Positions 11,149-29,105 of a DNA stretch of 64,000 nt are shown here, in pieces. This DNA is from Alnus glutinosa. Lineage: Eukaryota > Streptophyta > Magnoliopsida > Fagales > Betulaceae. Position numbers and translations under genes: made by a program. Position 1 is the stretch's first letter; every line of letters begins with the position of its first letter. Under the pieces are notes generated by a model. It had not been told where the DNA came from and did no database searches. It saw only the letters and a program-made list of their open reading frames with translations. The stretch spans positions 52,869,102 through 52,933,101 of the forward strand of contig NC_084886.1 of the NCBI RefSeq assembly GCF_958979055.1. Direction: 5' to 3'.

Positions 11149-14100
11149 TTATCAATGGGACCCCGTTTTGTAGCTCGAATATTTATCAGAGTACGTAGAT
11201 GTAATAAGTAGAGTGATCAAATATCAATGGTTTTGATGAAGGACAGGAAAAGAAGTAGGTAAAAAGAAGGAAACAGTAAATTGGTAAAAAGCTTGAACGA
11301 TCTTCTTATCTTGTGTGTTTTCTTTATGAGGTGGATATCATGAGAATGAAAGACAAGTACATGCAGAACTTATATGGAATTATAGACGACAGTGTCCCAG
11401 CCATACCCATATATATGATTGAACAGCTCTTTGCTTCGAGTTTGTATTCAGTTGTTATACAAATCCCAAGATAGTAAGAGTCAGAGTGTTTCTTAATATT
11501 GTCTCACCCTTCAATTTCTTTTTCATTTTTTATAATTTTGCCAAGTGATACAAAAGTAATTTTAAGTAATCAACGACTATCGCCCAATTCCGTTCCGTAA
11601 TTGGCATGATCACCTCCACGGGCACCAAGGTGGTTAGTGATTGGTACGCCAAATAGTTATTTTATTAAAAAAAAAAAAAAAAAAGAATAGAATAATTTTT
11701 ATTAAGAATAAAAGAAGATAGGATAAAATAAATATTGATGCTAAAATGTATAATAAGGATCTAACACTTTAAATATTTATTTTTTATGGGTAATGAGAAT
11801 AGTTATTTCATTTCATGTATATTTCGTTTTTAATAAAATCTATTTATTTTTCTAATAGAATAACCATTCTATCGTAACATAAGGGTAGTGTCGACAATTT
11901 TTCATATTACCCACGAATTCGACACGAAGCAAACAAAATTAGCGTATTAAGGTTGTTGAGAGATCTGATTAGTTTAATTAAATGGGTCGTATTATGGTTG
12001 ATTTATATAGTCGTATAGTCACGTTTTGACAAAATCCAAATCCAACATGCAATGTTTAATTTAAGACTGTCAATTTTTTGCACAATCCACAAACTCAACA
12101 CAAAATTAGTGGATTAGGGTTATTGGGTTTAACTCGTTTAATTAAATGAATTTAGTTAAGATAGATGTATATAATCATATTCTCATGCCTCGACATGACA
12201 CAAACTCGATACGCAAATACGAATTATTAACTCTTAATATTAAGGTGGTTATGGCATCATCCCACTATAGAAATTTGGAGATCGAATCACCCTTGAATGA
12301 GATTTAGGATTAAATCCAAGCTAGGGAAGAAATCCTAATTAATATAGCTCGGCGCAAGAGGGGGAGGAAAAGAAGGATAAGCGGTAACTAAAGGCAGCCT
12401 TAACTTGGGCAAAGAAGTTTATGCTGAATCCTACTTATGCGTTTTAACTATCTCTTGTCACCATCCTTTCTAATTAGGTCATATATTCCCAAATGGGTAG
12501 AAATAATTAAAGAAAAATTTGTAAATTTTTGTGACTGTAAAACTATAAATGGATGAGACGACCAGTCAAAATACAAAAAGAATGAAATTAAAAAAATAAA
12601 ATAAAATAAAACTAGCTGTGATCTATCAAATTACACTAGTTAAGAGCTAGAGGCAATTTTTATGATGAACTGAGATTCACTAGGTGAAGATTTGGCCAGT
12701 TCAATTTATATTGTTGGAAATGTCTATGAATCTTTGCAACCTTGGCTTTAACTCTATAAGGAAAGCATGCTCATCATCAAAGAAATCGTGGGTTGCGTCA
12801 AGATAAAGGCTATACCTAAATCACATAGGACAAAGCTTTCTTCTAAATTGAATTGGAATAATTTTATTCAATTCAGTCTATCAAATTGCACGTGAGAATG
12901 ATATATATTTTTAATTTTCACATGTACTTTGAACTCATGCCAATTGTAGGTCTACCGATAATTATTAAAGGAGGGTGGCCATCCCAAATAAGATTAAAAA
13001 AAAAAAAAAAAAAAAAACCATTTTTTTTTACCTTAAAACTTTATTCGTATTCTATTTTTTTAACAAATTTACTAACTTAAAGTATCATAGGCTTTTTTGC
13101 CTGTCGGAGCCAATTTAGTGATTTTCTTTTTGTCTTGCATGCGGCTCGTAGTCTAGTCTAATAAATTAAGCAAATTAAAATCTGCTTTTGCATTGCACAT
13201 AATGACATATATAATTAAGAAAATTGTAGACTAGCTAGTTGGATTAAGATAGGTGTTAGGTAACTTCCAAAAAAAGAAAAAGAAAAAGAAAAAGAAAAAG
13301 AAAAGAAAGAAGATCGAAGAAGAAAAGATATATAGGTACGTGTTAGGTTCAAAGAAAGAAAAGAAAAGAAAGAAAATTGGCTCCAATTACCAATTAGAGA
13401 ATGGGAATCAGAAATGTGAAAGCAGGAGAAGTTTGTAGAATATGCATATGATATATAGGAATCCAATTTGTTAACGTCCGTCCCCAAAGGGGCTGACTCA
13501 ACCTCCTCATGGTGGACCAATACGTCCGTACCGTCTAATTGTGGACTACGTATAGCATCCCCATTGGGGGGTGGGTTTTCCAACTTTCTCCTCCAATACA
13601 AACACAGCAACCTTAATTAGTGCCTCCTGCACTTCACTTATGACTTATCCTAGCTTAGTGGGTTTTGAAATGTGTCAAAATTTGATCAAATATCCCACGT
13701 AGTTATATCCTTTTCTTTTATTTATTTAAAAATATTGTCACAAAACATGACCGTCTTCTTGGGTAGATTAAAAAAATAAAATTATTGATTAATTCATCCA
13801 ATACTATATAATTGCTGCCGACATGCGCATCAACATGCACTTTTTATAGTAAACTTATATTCGTATATATTGATTTTGACCTCACCCCAAATTTTTGCTT
13901 CGAGATGGCCACGTGGACCGTCCAATATCGTCCACCGTGTTCTTTAAAGCTAGAGTCAGCAATCAATTGATTAAAATAGAATAATTGTCATCAAACAAGA
14001 TAATGTTGTGTTTTGTGTTTGCATACGCATTTTCATTATTAACAGGATTCAAGCTCGACGCTACCTATTTGCTATTTTTGCCATTTAATTGCCATTTGCC

Positions 14101-15441
14101 AATAACAAGTAGTGGACTTCTTTTTCTTTTTCTTTTTCATTTTTTTTAAAAAAAAAATAAGAAAACTAATGTAACCCGTGTCACCGGCCATCTACGGCAG
14201 CCATTGAAAAAAATTTCAATTACATACTAACACGTGTCAATACGATATAAAATGGTTATAGGTCTAAATTTTTTTTATTTTTTTGCTAATTGTGTATCCT
14301 AAGCTTCTTATATGAGTAAAAACAAAGAACAAAAAATCAAGCAACTTTTTTATATTCCAGGAGTATCTCAATGATCACGTACGTGGCATTATGATATTGG
14401 CTTGTCTTTTGATAATTAGTTATTTTTTTGTTTGTGAATTGTTCAGCGTGGGCTCTGCCAGACAGCGGATTTTCACCACCGCCCAAAAACATTTATACCG
14501 ACAACGACCCAATTAAGTGGAGCATGGGCCCATTGTTGGTCATTTTTTGGTCTCCCACTTTATGATTTAGACACACGTCACACACTGCATTTTGACCGAT
14601 CACAAAACATTGAATAAAAAGGAAAAATAGTGCATTTCTCAATTAAGACCACATTTCTAAAACTTTCTTAACTTGGTTCTGTTCATGGGGGCCGACATAT
14701 TTTATGCATCGGGCTATTCATGAACTGACATGTTTGTTGATACAATGATCACGTGGCAGGCATAGGAAGAAGGCTGTAAATAGAATAAAATAATGAGAGA
14801 GCTATATCAAAGGTCCAACAAAATTATCTCTATGATTAAGTCAAAATGAATATATATAAGAATAAAGCAAATTGATAGACTAGAGTAGGGGTGAGTATTG
14901 GTTCGATAAGCGTTTAAGTTAGTTAATTCGGTTAATTCACTGACTTCATTTCGACAAGCTATATTTTTAAAAATATTGGTTAAGTTAGTTAGTATTCGGT
15001 TAATATGGGTAATGAATCGACGTCATTTTGATTTTTTTTTTTTTTTTAAAAAAAAAAAATCAAACATTTCTTTCTTATTAAAACGGTATTGTTTCGAACT
15101 GACAAGGCGTTCCCACTTTATGCTTATTTCGCATTGTCTAGTAACTATATCATGTGATCGGACCAAGATTTCCTGTAAATAAAGCCCAAATTCAAAACAT
15201 AGCACACACATCTCAAACAAATGCATAATCACTCATAGAAAGCATTCACCGAGTATGAGCAAATTAGGTTGAGAGGCCCAATTGGATACCCCACTCTTAA
15301 CCAGGCCCAGTTCAGTCCATCTTCTTCCATAAATGGGCCTAATAAAACTTTCTGTAGGCCCAATAAATTTGATATCTTTCCCACCCATAACCCAACCAGC
15401 TGTGATAGCTAGCTGTCACTTGCCCGGGAAAATCCCTCCCA
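11149..15441. other. Intergenic spacer, hydroxylase to MurC
   Basis: 4.3 kb with no supported gene. The first few hundred bases are the 3'UTR of the hydroxylase. 11885-12235 holds two diverged tandem copies of an unclassified repeat (each with an AATTAGTGGATTAGGGTTATTG-like block, cited here by landmark ATTAG...TTGTTG and a run of TTTAATTAAATG). A (AAAAAG)n tract lies at 13268-13310 and A/T homopolymer pairs near 12985-13030 and 15030-15060. Upstream of MurC nothing like a clear TATA box is visible. Confidence 0.55.
11885..12235. repeat. Diverged tandem repeat, about 2 x 175 bp
   Basis: The unit from about 11885 (GTGTCGACAATTTTTCATAT...) and that from about 12060 (ACTGTCAATTTTTTGCACAA...) share order and spacing of the blocks AAAATTAG.G.ATTA, TTTAATTAAATG and a final ATAT..TCATATTC/GTCACG segment. 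A single similar but inverted or degraded block lies near 45955-46110, so it is a dispersed family. Class unknown. Confidence 0.4.
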
Positions 15442-22656
<7,215 letters not shown>

Positions 22657-23408
22657 GGTTCCATGTGGCAGCTGCTTGTGCATTACTTGATTGAATATGA
22701 GATTTCAGACCTTTGATGGCTCAAAATCACCAAAAAGAGATTCCCAGGATGAGGATGAACATATCAGTAATTTATTGTTCGAAGCCAGCTTCTTTGAGTC
22801 ATTACCGACCACCTTGTACTTTGGCAAGAAACAAATCTCCTTCTGCGACTACGACAATAGTATGGGAAGATGAAATCGATGGCAGGCAAATTACCCAACT
22901 GGTAATGAGAGTTTCTTCTGTGGATTTGGATGGAGGTGAAACTATTGAAGAAGAAAGTTCATTACATAGACTATACTGCTAAGTGCCTACCATGTAATGA
23001 ATTTGCATTTCCAAATTTTTGTTGCATTATTTATTTATGTTCCAATTTAGAGGAAAACAGAAATGCTCTGTTGTATTTAATTACAATTTACTCGACTCTT
23101 ATGTACATACATGCAATAACTAGTTTGATGAAATGAAGAATCAAACATATGATCAACCACATTAGTTCTATATCGATATTTCATACAGATTTTCACTGTT
23201 TGAAGAAATCGATGCTAGCATACTAGCATTAAATCCGAGTTTATAATACTCGAACTCGTATGACTAAGTAGATACACAGAATGGTTACAATTGATAAGTA
23301 GCCACGACCTATTTAGCTTAATCGGCTGGAACCATGTCTTATAAAGCAGTGATCACTAGTTCCTGAACGTGTTAGCATACCAGAAGTTGTAATTAGCATT
23401 GAAACCCA

Positions 23409-23514
23409 AAACGCAGTTGAGCTGATCTTAGACTAAAACTTGCAGACCCCATTCCTAAAACTAAAACTAGAAATCCAGCAATTGAAAGGAGAAACATAAA
23501 ATCATCAACCTGAA
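23409..23514. repeat. Direct repeat, copy 1 (partner at 23801-23912)
   Basis: Shares ordered blocks with 23801-23912: GCAGTTGAGC.GATCTTA, ACTAAAA.TT.CAGAC, CCTAAAA, CTAGAAATC.AGCAA and AAACA.AAAATCA. The copies are about 80% alike by eye, separated by about 290 bases, and in the same orientation. Confidence 0.65.
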
Positions 23515-23800
23515 ACTTGTACCCTCCCGAGCCAAGAAAGATGCTTTTAGGAGATATTTCCACAAACTATTTATATCTCAGTTGATTATGATACACCTAA
23601 AAAGACAGGGCAAAAAGTATCTAACATCAGAAAAGATCAAATAAAAATGATGGGCACCCCAATCCCAAAATTTGGAATAAATTTTCCAATTTCACAGCGT
23701 TCACAAGAGAAATAGCAACTTCTGTTATAATTGAGTAAATACAGAAAATTCATCCTTAAAAGAACCAACATATGTTGTCATTAAAAAAAAAAAAGAAGCA

Positions 23801-23912
23801 ACCGAATGCAGTTGAGCAGATCTTAACTAAAAGTTACAGACACCGCTCCTAAAAACTAATACTACTAGAAATCTAGCAAATCAAACAAAGAAACACAAAA
23901 TCAGCAAAATGA
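23801..23912. repeat. Direct repeat, copy 2 (partner at 23409-23514)
   Basis: Second copy of the local duplication. It lies 160-275 bases past the MinD stop codon, so it may be in the MinD 3'UTR. Confidence 0.65.
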
Positions 23913-24075
23913 AGAAAGAGAAAGACAAACTTCACTGTACACAGCTAATTCTCACGTTCATTCCCATCCTCCCGGAACAATCTCGGCTGCAGGCTGCTGC
24001 TGAAGGCCACCACAAGCAAAACACTCGAACTAGCATAACCTTAAACCCCATATACCTTAGCGTCCTTTCAATTTC

Positions 24076-25038
24076 TTAGCCTCCAAAAAAGGAGAAAAAG
24101 CCACGCTTTTTAGGCTCCTCCTCCACCATCACAGCCTTCATGCTATCCTGCTCAACAAGCCTCCAAGCCGCCTGCTCGAAAGCCAATCCGGCCAATGTGG
24201 GTGGCTTATTCAACACAAGCGGGTACCCTCTGTTGGTGCTCCTTATCACCTCCGAGTCCTCCGGAATCACACCCAACAACGCCAAACCCAACATCTCCTG
24301 CACATCCAGTACCGACATCATATCCTCGCCTTTGATCATATCCGTCCGAACCCGGTTCACCATCATCTTGATGTCCCTAATTCCGTCACATTCCAACAAC
24401 CCAGTGACCCTATCGGCGTCTCGCAAGCTCGTGATGTCCGGCGTGGTCACGAGGACCGCCTCATTGGCCGGAGTGATGGCGGTGATGAACCCGGCATCGA
24501 TTCCTGCGGGACAGTCGATGATAATGAAATCCGGGGAACCCTCTTGGCGAGCTTTCAAGGCGTCGACGAGCCAAACCAGGGCCTTTCCGCCGAAACCAAT
24601 GGGGAGCTTGGAGCGAGGCTTGGAAATGCAGAGGAGTTCGAAGTTGGACCAGCGCTTGTCGCGGACGAGGGCCTGGTCGAGGCGGCAATCGCCGTTTAGA
24701 ACCTCCATCACGGTGTAGTTGACGCGGTTCTCGAGGCCGAGGAGGAGGTCGAGGTTGCGAAGGCCGACGTCGGCATCGATGGCGACGACGGAGAAGCCGA
24801 AACGGGCGAGGGAGAGGCCGATATTGGCAGTGGTGGTGGTCTTGCCGACGCCACCTTTGCCGGATGTTATGACGACGACGCGGGGGGTGTCGCCGGCCAG
24901 TTGGGGCTTTCGATTGTATTGGAGGAGGGCGTGTGTTTTATGGGCGGGTTTTGTTGGGGGTTTGAGAGTTTTGGGGTAGAAGGGTTTTGAGAATGATGGG
25001 GTGAAGTGAAGGAAGCCGTGGTGGTGGAGAGAGAGCAT
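24076..25038 (-). CDS. MIND1: Septum-site-determining protein MinD, chloroplastic
   Basis: ParA/MinD-family ATPase that places the chloroplast division ring with MinE and ARC3. A single exon encodes 320 aa, normal for plant MinD, which is intronless in other plants as I recall. Residues 1-49 form a Ser/Thr/Pro-rich transit peptide with no acidic residue. The deviant Walker A KGGVGKTT is at 61-68, IDADVGLRNLD near 87-97, and the switch-like IIDCPAGID near 173-181. The C-terminus KKRGFFSFFGG is a basic/hydrophobic membrane-targeting helix like that of bacterial MinD. Its tail-to-tail neighbour is MurC. Arabidopsis orthologue from memory: At5g24020. The start is the only ATG that supplies the transit peptide. 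Confidence 0.97.
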   Translation of the reverse strand: MLSLHHHGFLHFTPSFSKPFYPKTLKPPTKPAHKTHALLQYNRKPQLAGDTPRVVVITSGKGGVGKTTTTANIGLSLARFGFSVVAIDADVGLRNLDLLLGLENRVNYTVMEVLNGDCRLDQALVRDKRWSNFELLCISKPRSKLPIGFGGKALVWLVDALKARQEGSPDFIIIDCPAGIDAGFITAITPANEAVLVTTPDITSLRDADRVTGLLECDGIRDIKMMVNRVRTDMIKGEDMMSVLDVQEMLGLALLGVIPEDSEVIRSTNRGYPLVLNKPPTLAGLAFEQAAWRLVEQDSMKAVMVEEEPKKRGFFSFFGG

Positions 25039-25689
25039 TGCTGATCTATATTGAGAAACAGAGGAGAGAGGGTTTTAGGGGAGGAGGAGGGACACCATTT
25101 TTGGAGCAAAATGACAAAATGAGCAGTGTTTAGAGATGAGAGTCGAGAGAGGTGGATCGATTGGTGGCGGTGGGTCTAGACTGTCTAGTATTCTGGTGCC
25201 CTACATCTGAGCTTCCTCCATGCTCCATAGTTGAGTTTTTTTTTTTTTTTTTTTACCTAATATATATTTTTTTGAAGGAAAAAATTACTTTAACTCTCGC
25301 TGTTGATTTGAAACTCTGAATATGTTCTTAAAAATATTTTGAGAAAAATGCTTAAGAGGTCCTTTAATGAGTAATTTTAAAAGTTTCCTAGTAAGTACGT
25401 ACGTGTGTGTATATATATATATATATTATTTTATTTTTTGGCTGTGTCTCTTCAAAAATATAGTAACTTTTAAAATTAAGATCACTTTTATAAATAAAAA
25501 AATAAAAAATAAAAATTCTGACTTTACACATCTATCAAGTATTACTTTTTATTCGATCACTTCTTAATGTTTAAATTTTATCAATTTACTTTCCATTCCA
25601 TTCACATTCAAATTCTTTTAGACTTCTAACGTGTTGTCGCATCATATTCAATTAGAAAATGACATGTGTTCTATTTAATAAAAAATAAA

Positions 25690-25860
25690 AATGAGACACA
25701 TACCTTTTTAAACTAACACTCAATTTGCAATGTCCCTCAAAACTAAATGTTGCATCAAAGTCCTCCAAAACTATTACAAACTCGTAATATACCCCCGAAT
25801 GTAAAAAAATTAAAAACTGAAGGCACTTATTTTTTTTAAAAAAAAAAAAATAGGGTTGAA
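25690..25860. mobile_element. Truncated family X MITE
   Basis: GACACATACCTTTTTAAACT is followed by ACACTCAATTTGCAATGTCCCTCAAAAC, matching the left arm at 6687 in order. I find no right arm before the surrounding element resumes. Confidence 0.45.
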
Positions 25861-26182
25861 AAAGAGGTAGTCTAATCACTCCAAAAGAGTTACCCCCATA
25901 TTTAGTTGAGGGGTTTATGTGGGTCGGAACATACTTGACAAGGAATTTCACTACAAGGAATATATTTATCTAATAATGTATATATTGTCACGTAATGAAT
26001 ATGTTGCTACGCCATTTATTTTTTAAATAATATAACGTCATATACACTTTTAGATACAACAAAATAAAATTATAATCATTAAATATAAAATTGTTACTCC
26101 ACATTTTGCTTAGAAATGGAGAGAACCCTCGGCCACCCCTCTAGCAAATCTGTGGGTGGTCCTACTATCTCCTAAAAAAGTG

Positions 26183-26224
<42 letters not shown>

Positions 26225-26639
26225 TTTATTTATACTTTTTATTAAAAGAAAAAAAAATGTTACCTTTTAATTGGATATGACATGATAATACGGTTAAAAA
26301 TTTAATGGAAGATAGACATAATAATTTATTAATACTTAAAGAGTAAATTATTAAAAGGGAAAACTTTAATTTACCCCACGAAATTGTCATCGATTTGCAA
26401 TTCAACCACCAATGTTTTAATTTCGTCAATTGCACCCCATAAAGTTTCAAAAAATTTCAATTCAACCAATCCGTCTGAATTAACTAAATTTTCCACATGT
26501 GCCGCGCACATGCGATTTTTTGTCTGAACTTACCAAAAATGCCCTTAATTAAACAGCAGTGTTTTGGTTAAAAAAAAAAAAAAAACTGAAACACCAAAAA
26601 AAATAACTCCACGTCGTAGTCTTCTTAGTCCATTCATTA

Positions 26640-26930
26640 GCAGCCCGACGTGAAAAAGCACCCATTCTTCCGAAGCCTCAACTTCACCCTTATACGGTCG
26701 CTCACGCCGCTAGAGATCCCTGCACAAATGAGGCTTAAAACGGGGCCATTGTTGAGCAATAGTAGTGTAGCACAATCCACGACATTCGAGTACTTCTGAA
26801 CAGAGGAAGGGATCCATATGTTGAGTAGGTCCTGCCCGATTTTGGCTCTGGCGGGTGACAACGGCATGTATATTCGAGCTGTCTTGTTTTCTTCTTTCTT
26901 TCTTTGACGTATGGTTACGTGACTTTTATA
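26640..26930 (-). pseudogene. Second unrecognised open stretch in the Pack-MULE
   Basis: An open frame containing PARAKIGQDLLNIWIPSSVQ followed by a hydrophobic Leu/Val segment. Codon-like composition, no recognised domain. Possibly a captured piece of an unidentified gene. Confidence 0.2.
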
Positions 26931-27252
26931 CATATGTTTTTAAGTAAATATATGTGTATGTACTACATCTACATAGGCGATGGACAATGATACTGGCTAG
27001 AGGTCTGAGGAAATAGTTTCCCGACAAGATTGAACCTTGGGAAGGATCATATGCGCGTTTAACGTTGCCAAATCACGACATCAATTAGGTCATAGGAGTT
27101 GAAGAAAGCACCGGTGTAGAGAATGATCGAGCAAACAACAGAGACACAGCAAAGCTACCAGTAAAGGAACACTATGCGAGAATGCTGTCGACCACATTTC
27201 CGCCACATTTAGAGGTATGGTCTCTATTGTATGTTTCTCAAGCCCACTAATG

Positions 27253-27462
27253 GCATGTTGTGGCAATGGAGGTCCTCCATACAATTACAATATAAGGGTG
27301 ACATGTGGTTAGCCTGGCTATCAGGTCTGCGAGGAAGGATCTAAGCTCATAAATTGGGATGGGATCCATTACACAGAAGCTGCAAATTCCTTTGTAACAT
27401 CAAGAGTACTTTCCACAGCTTATTCTACACCACGTATCACGTTTGATTTCTTTTGTCATGGT
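27253..27462 (+). pseudogene. Captured GDSL esterase/lipase C-terminal fragment
   Basis: The frame reads [18 protein letters not shown], an in-frame TAG, then PGYQVCEEGSKLINWDGIHYTEAAN and about 25 more residues ending in ITFDFFCHG. It matches the last exon of plant GDSL lipases of the LIP/ENOD8-like type, including the block V catalytic Asp and His (WDGIHYTEA). Upstream bases (from about 27200) may add a degraded piece ([10 protein letters not shown]). There is no start, no other GDSL block and one stop, so it is a transposon-captured remnant rather than a gene. Confidence 0.8.
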
Positions 27463-28241
27463 TTACTATATAGTTCGTCTTGGTAGGTCCCACCCACCTT
27501 CTCCCCCATGCAACTCTCCAATGCACACGTAGCACCTGCTTCTCTGTTATTTCTGTTCAACAACTTGACGTCGACCTTCAGAAACGTGGCAAACAAGGCT
27601 GATATTTTGGGGGTGATGAGTCATTGTTGCTTTTGTTTGAGGATTGGTTGGCCAAATAAACTAATTACTAGGGGGCTGGCCAAGTAACTTGAACTGGGGT
27701 TCCATGGGGTTCTCTGGTCATCAAATACTTATGGCTATGTTTGCCTCTGTTTTAGAACATGAAAACAGAGGTGAACAGATGAGCTTGTCTCAGTGAAAAA
27801 AAAAGATGTAAAAAAAGTTCTCTTTTTCCTGCATGGTTTCTGAGGTGAAGGGGGATTATAATGGAGGGTGGTCTATCACAGAGGCACGTAGCGCATGGAG
27901 AAGTGTCCTGGTTGTGAGAAATAGGGAGATACTCTTACGTGGGAGGTGCCAATGTCCATGTCAGACATAACGTGAAATTGGATCAGAAAGTGTCTCATAA
28001 GCCTTCCAAACCTCAACAAATCATCTAGTGGAATCTTCTTTTGCAGATGGAGGACAGACATCTGGGTGGCATTGAAGAGCCAAGTTTCTGTAGGCTTTCT
28101 TTATCTCATCTCAAAGCCAACATTCTCAGAACAAAGAAAGAACTTCATAAAATTTGGCCTTTTTTTGCATGGCCAACTAATTAGCCCTGCATGATATAGT
28201 TTTGCGCAGCTTTGGAACCAGCTGGGTTGCATTCATCGGAT

Positions 28242-28811
28242 TCATTCATAGGGAAATCTCCATGTTGTGTGTGTCAGTGTATCGTGTGAGAGATCAAAGA
28301 GAGACAAGAAGTGAAGTACGTATATATGGATGAGTTGGTCTACAATTAAAAATATATATGGTCCACGTTGTGCGGCAGAATTGTTCCATCTGGAGAATGA
28401 AGTTGCTGTGCAAGAGCTTGTGGAAATGCTTGCTGTAGGAGGATCCTTTACATCCCGATCCTTGTACTCCCTTGTCATAGGTATCTTTGTTGTGTGTATG
28501 GAGGTCCCACGCCGGAGAAAGCTGACCTGTGCGTCAAAAGTGGGAGAGGAAAGTGAAGGTACGTGAGAGATAATAGCAATAACAATGTTGTTAACAACAA
28601 GCAATGCAATAGGAAAAGAAAGGCTTTGCTTGAAGACTCTGCCACTGCTTCTGGAGGCACCGGATATAAAGGAATCGCTAGAGAAGGGGTCTTCGGGGGA
28701 GAGCCGTGAGAAGACGGTGGAGATGGGAGAAGAACTGAATGTGTGATGGACACGTGGGTGGATAGGGATGGATTTCCACCGAACCAGTTGCCAGTTTCCC
28801 CACAAACACAA
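28242..28811 (-). pseudogene. Unrecognised coding-looking stretch in the Pack-MULE
   Basis: A 189-codon open frame, Ser/Thr-rich with one hydrophobic stretch (FPIALLVVNNIVIAIISHVP). An overlapping frame over 28475-28900 is also open and has a Leu-run. Base composition is closer to coding than the flanks. I recognise no family. It could be another captured exon or chance. Confidence 0.25.
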
Positions 28812-29105
28812 AACGTTGCCGTTTGAGTAAGGGTATTTTTGTCAACTTTGGACAAAAAATTGCAAGTGCCACTCACGTGGGTCCACTTCCGTTTCTTCAA
28901 ACAGCTTAATTGGACGGAATGAGGTAAATTGAAATTTTTAGAAACTTAATGGGGTGCAATTAACAAAATTGAAATATTGGTGGTTGAATTGCAAATCGGT
29001 GACAACTTTACGGGGTAAATTGAAGTTTTTCCTTGTTAAAATTTAAACCTTTAATGCATGATTTGATAAAAATTAGTGGATACCTTTGAAGCATTTTTTT
29101 TTTTT

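Larger units (their letters stand above)
22657..24075. other. Tail-to-tail spacer between MurC and MinD
   Basis: 1.4 kb holding both 3'UTRs. The first 350 bases after the MurC stop are relatively GC-balanced, with short ORFs in two frames that I take as 3'UTR. A direct duplication of about 105 bp lies at 23409-23514 and 23801-23912. No further gene is seen. Confidence 0.6.
26358..29032. mobile_element. Pack-MULE-like element with captured gene pieces
   Basis: Inverted arms of about 135 bases bound this 2.68-kb segment: GGAAAACTTTAATTTACCCC... on the left and, reversed, GGAAAAACTTCAATTTACCC... on the right. The arms then share GATTTGCAATTCAACCACCA and AATTGCACCCCAT. By eye the arms are a little over 80% alike. 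TTAAAA occurs at both insertion edges, but a full 9-bp duplication is not clean. The interior is less AT-rich than its surroundings and holds a fragment of a host GDSL lipase plus other coding-looking stretches, but no transposase. It interrupts the right arm of the older 25341-29105 element, so it inserted later. Confidence 0.75.
25341..29105. mobile_element. Diverged Mutator-type fold-back element, split by nested insertions
   Basis: Same family as the 18774-19410 element. Its left arm is recognisable at 25341-25372 and 25535-25680 (ATGCTTAAGAGGTCC, then TTTAAATTTTATCAATTTAC...CATCATATTCAATTAGAAAA). Its right arm begins near 26245 (CCTTTTAATTGGATATGACA) and breaks off at about 26356. It resumes at 29035-29100 (TTTAAACCTTTAATGCATGA...AGCATTTTTT). 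The gap in the right arm is a second, 2.7-kb element. A truncated family X MITE at 25690-25860 sits in its interior, with an (AT)n run at 26184-26219. Confidence 0.7.

Noticed and set aside
13215-13610. 131-codon minus-strand ORF with Phe/Ser repeats
   Set aside because: Half of it is translation of an (AAAAAG)n tract; no conserved motif.
22691-22982. Possible small gene after MurC
   Set aside because: Short frames directly after the MurC stop, no splice logic or family match; taken as MurC 3'UTR.
25940-26000. CACTACAAGGAATATATT as a CACTA end
   Set aside because: No subterminal repeats and no partner end; likely chance inside a composite repeat.
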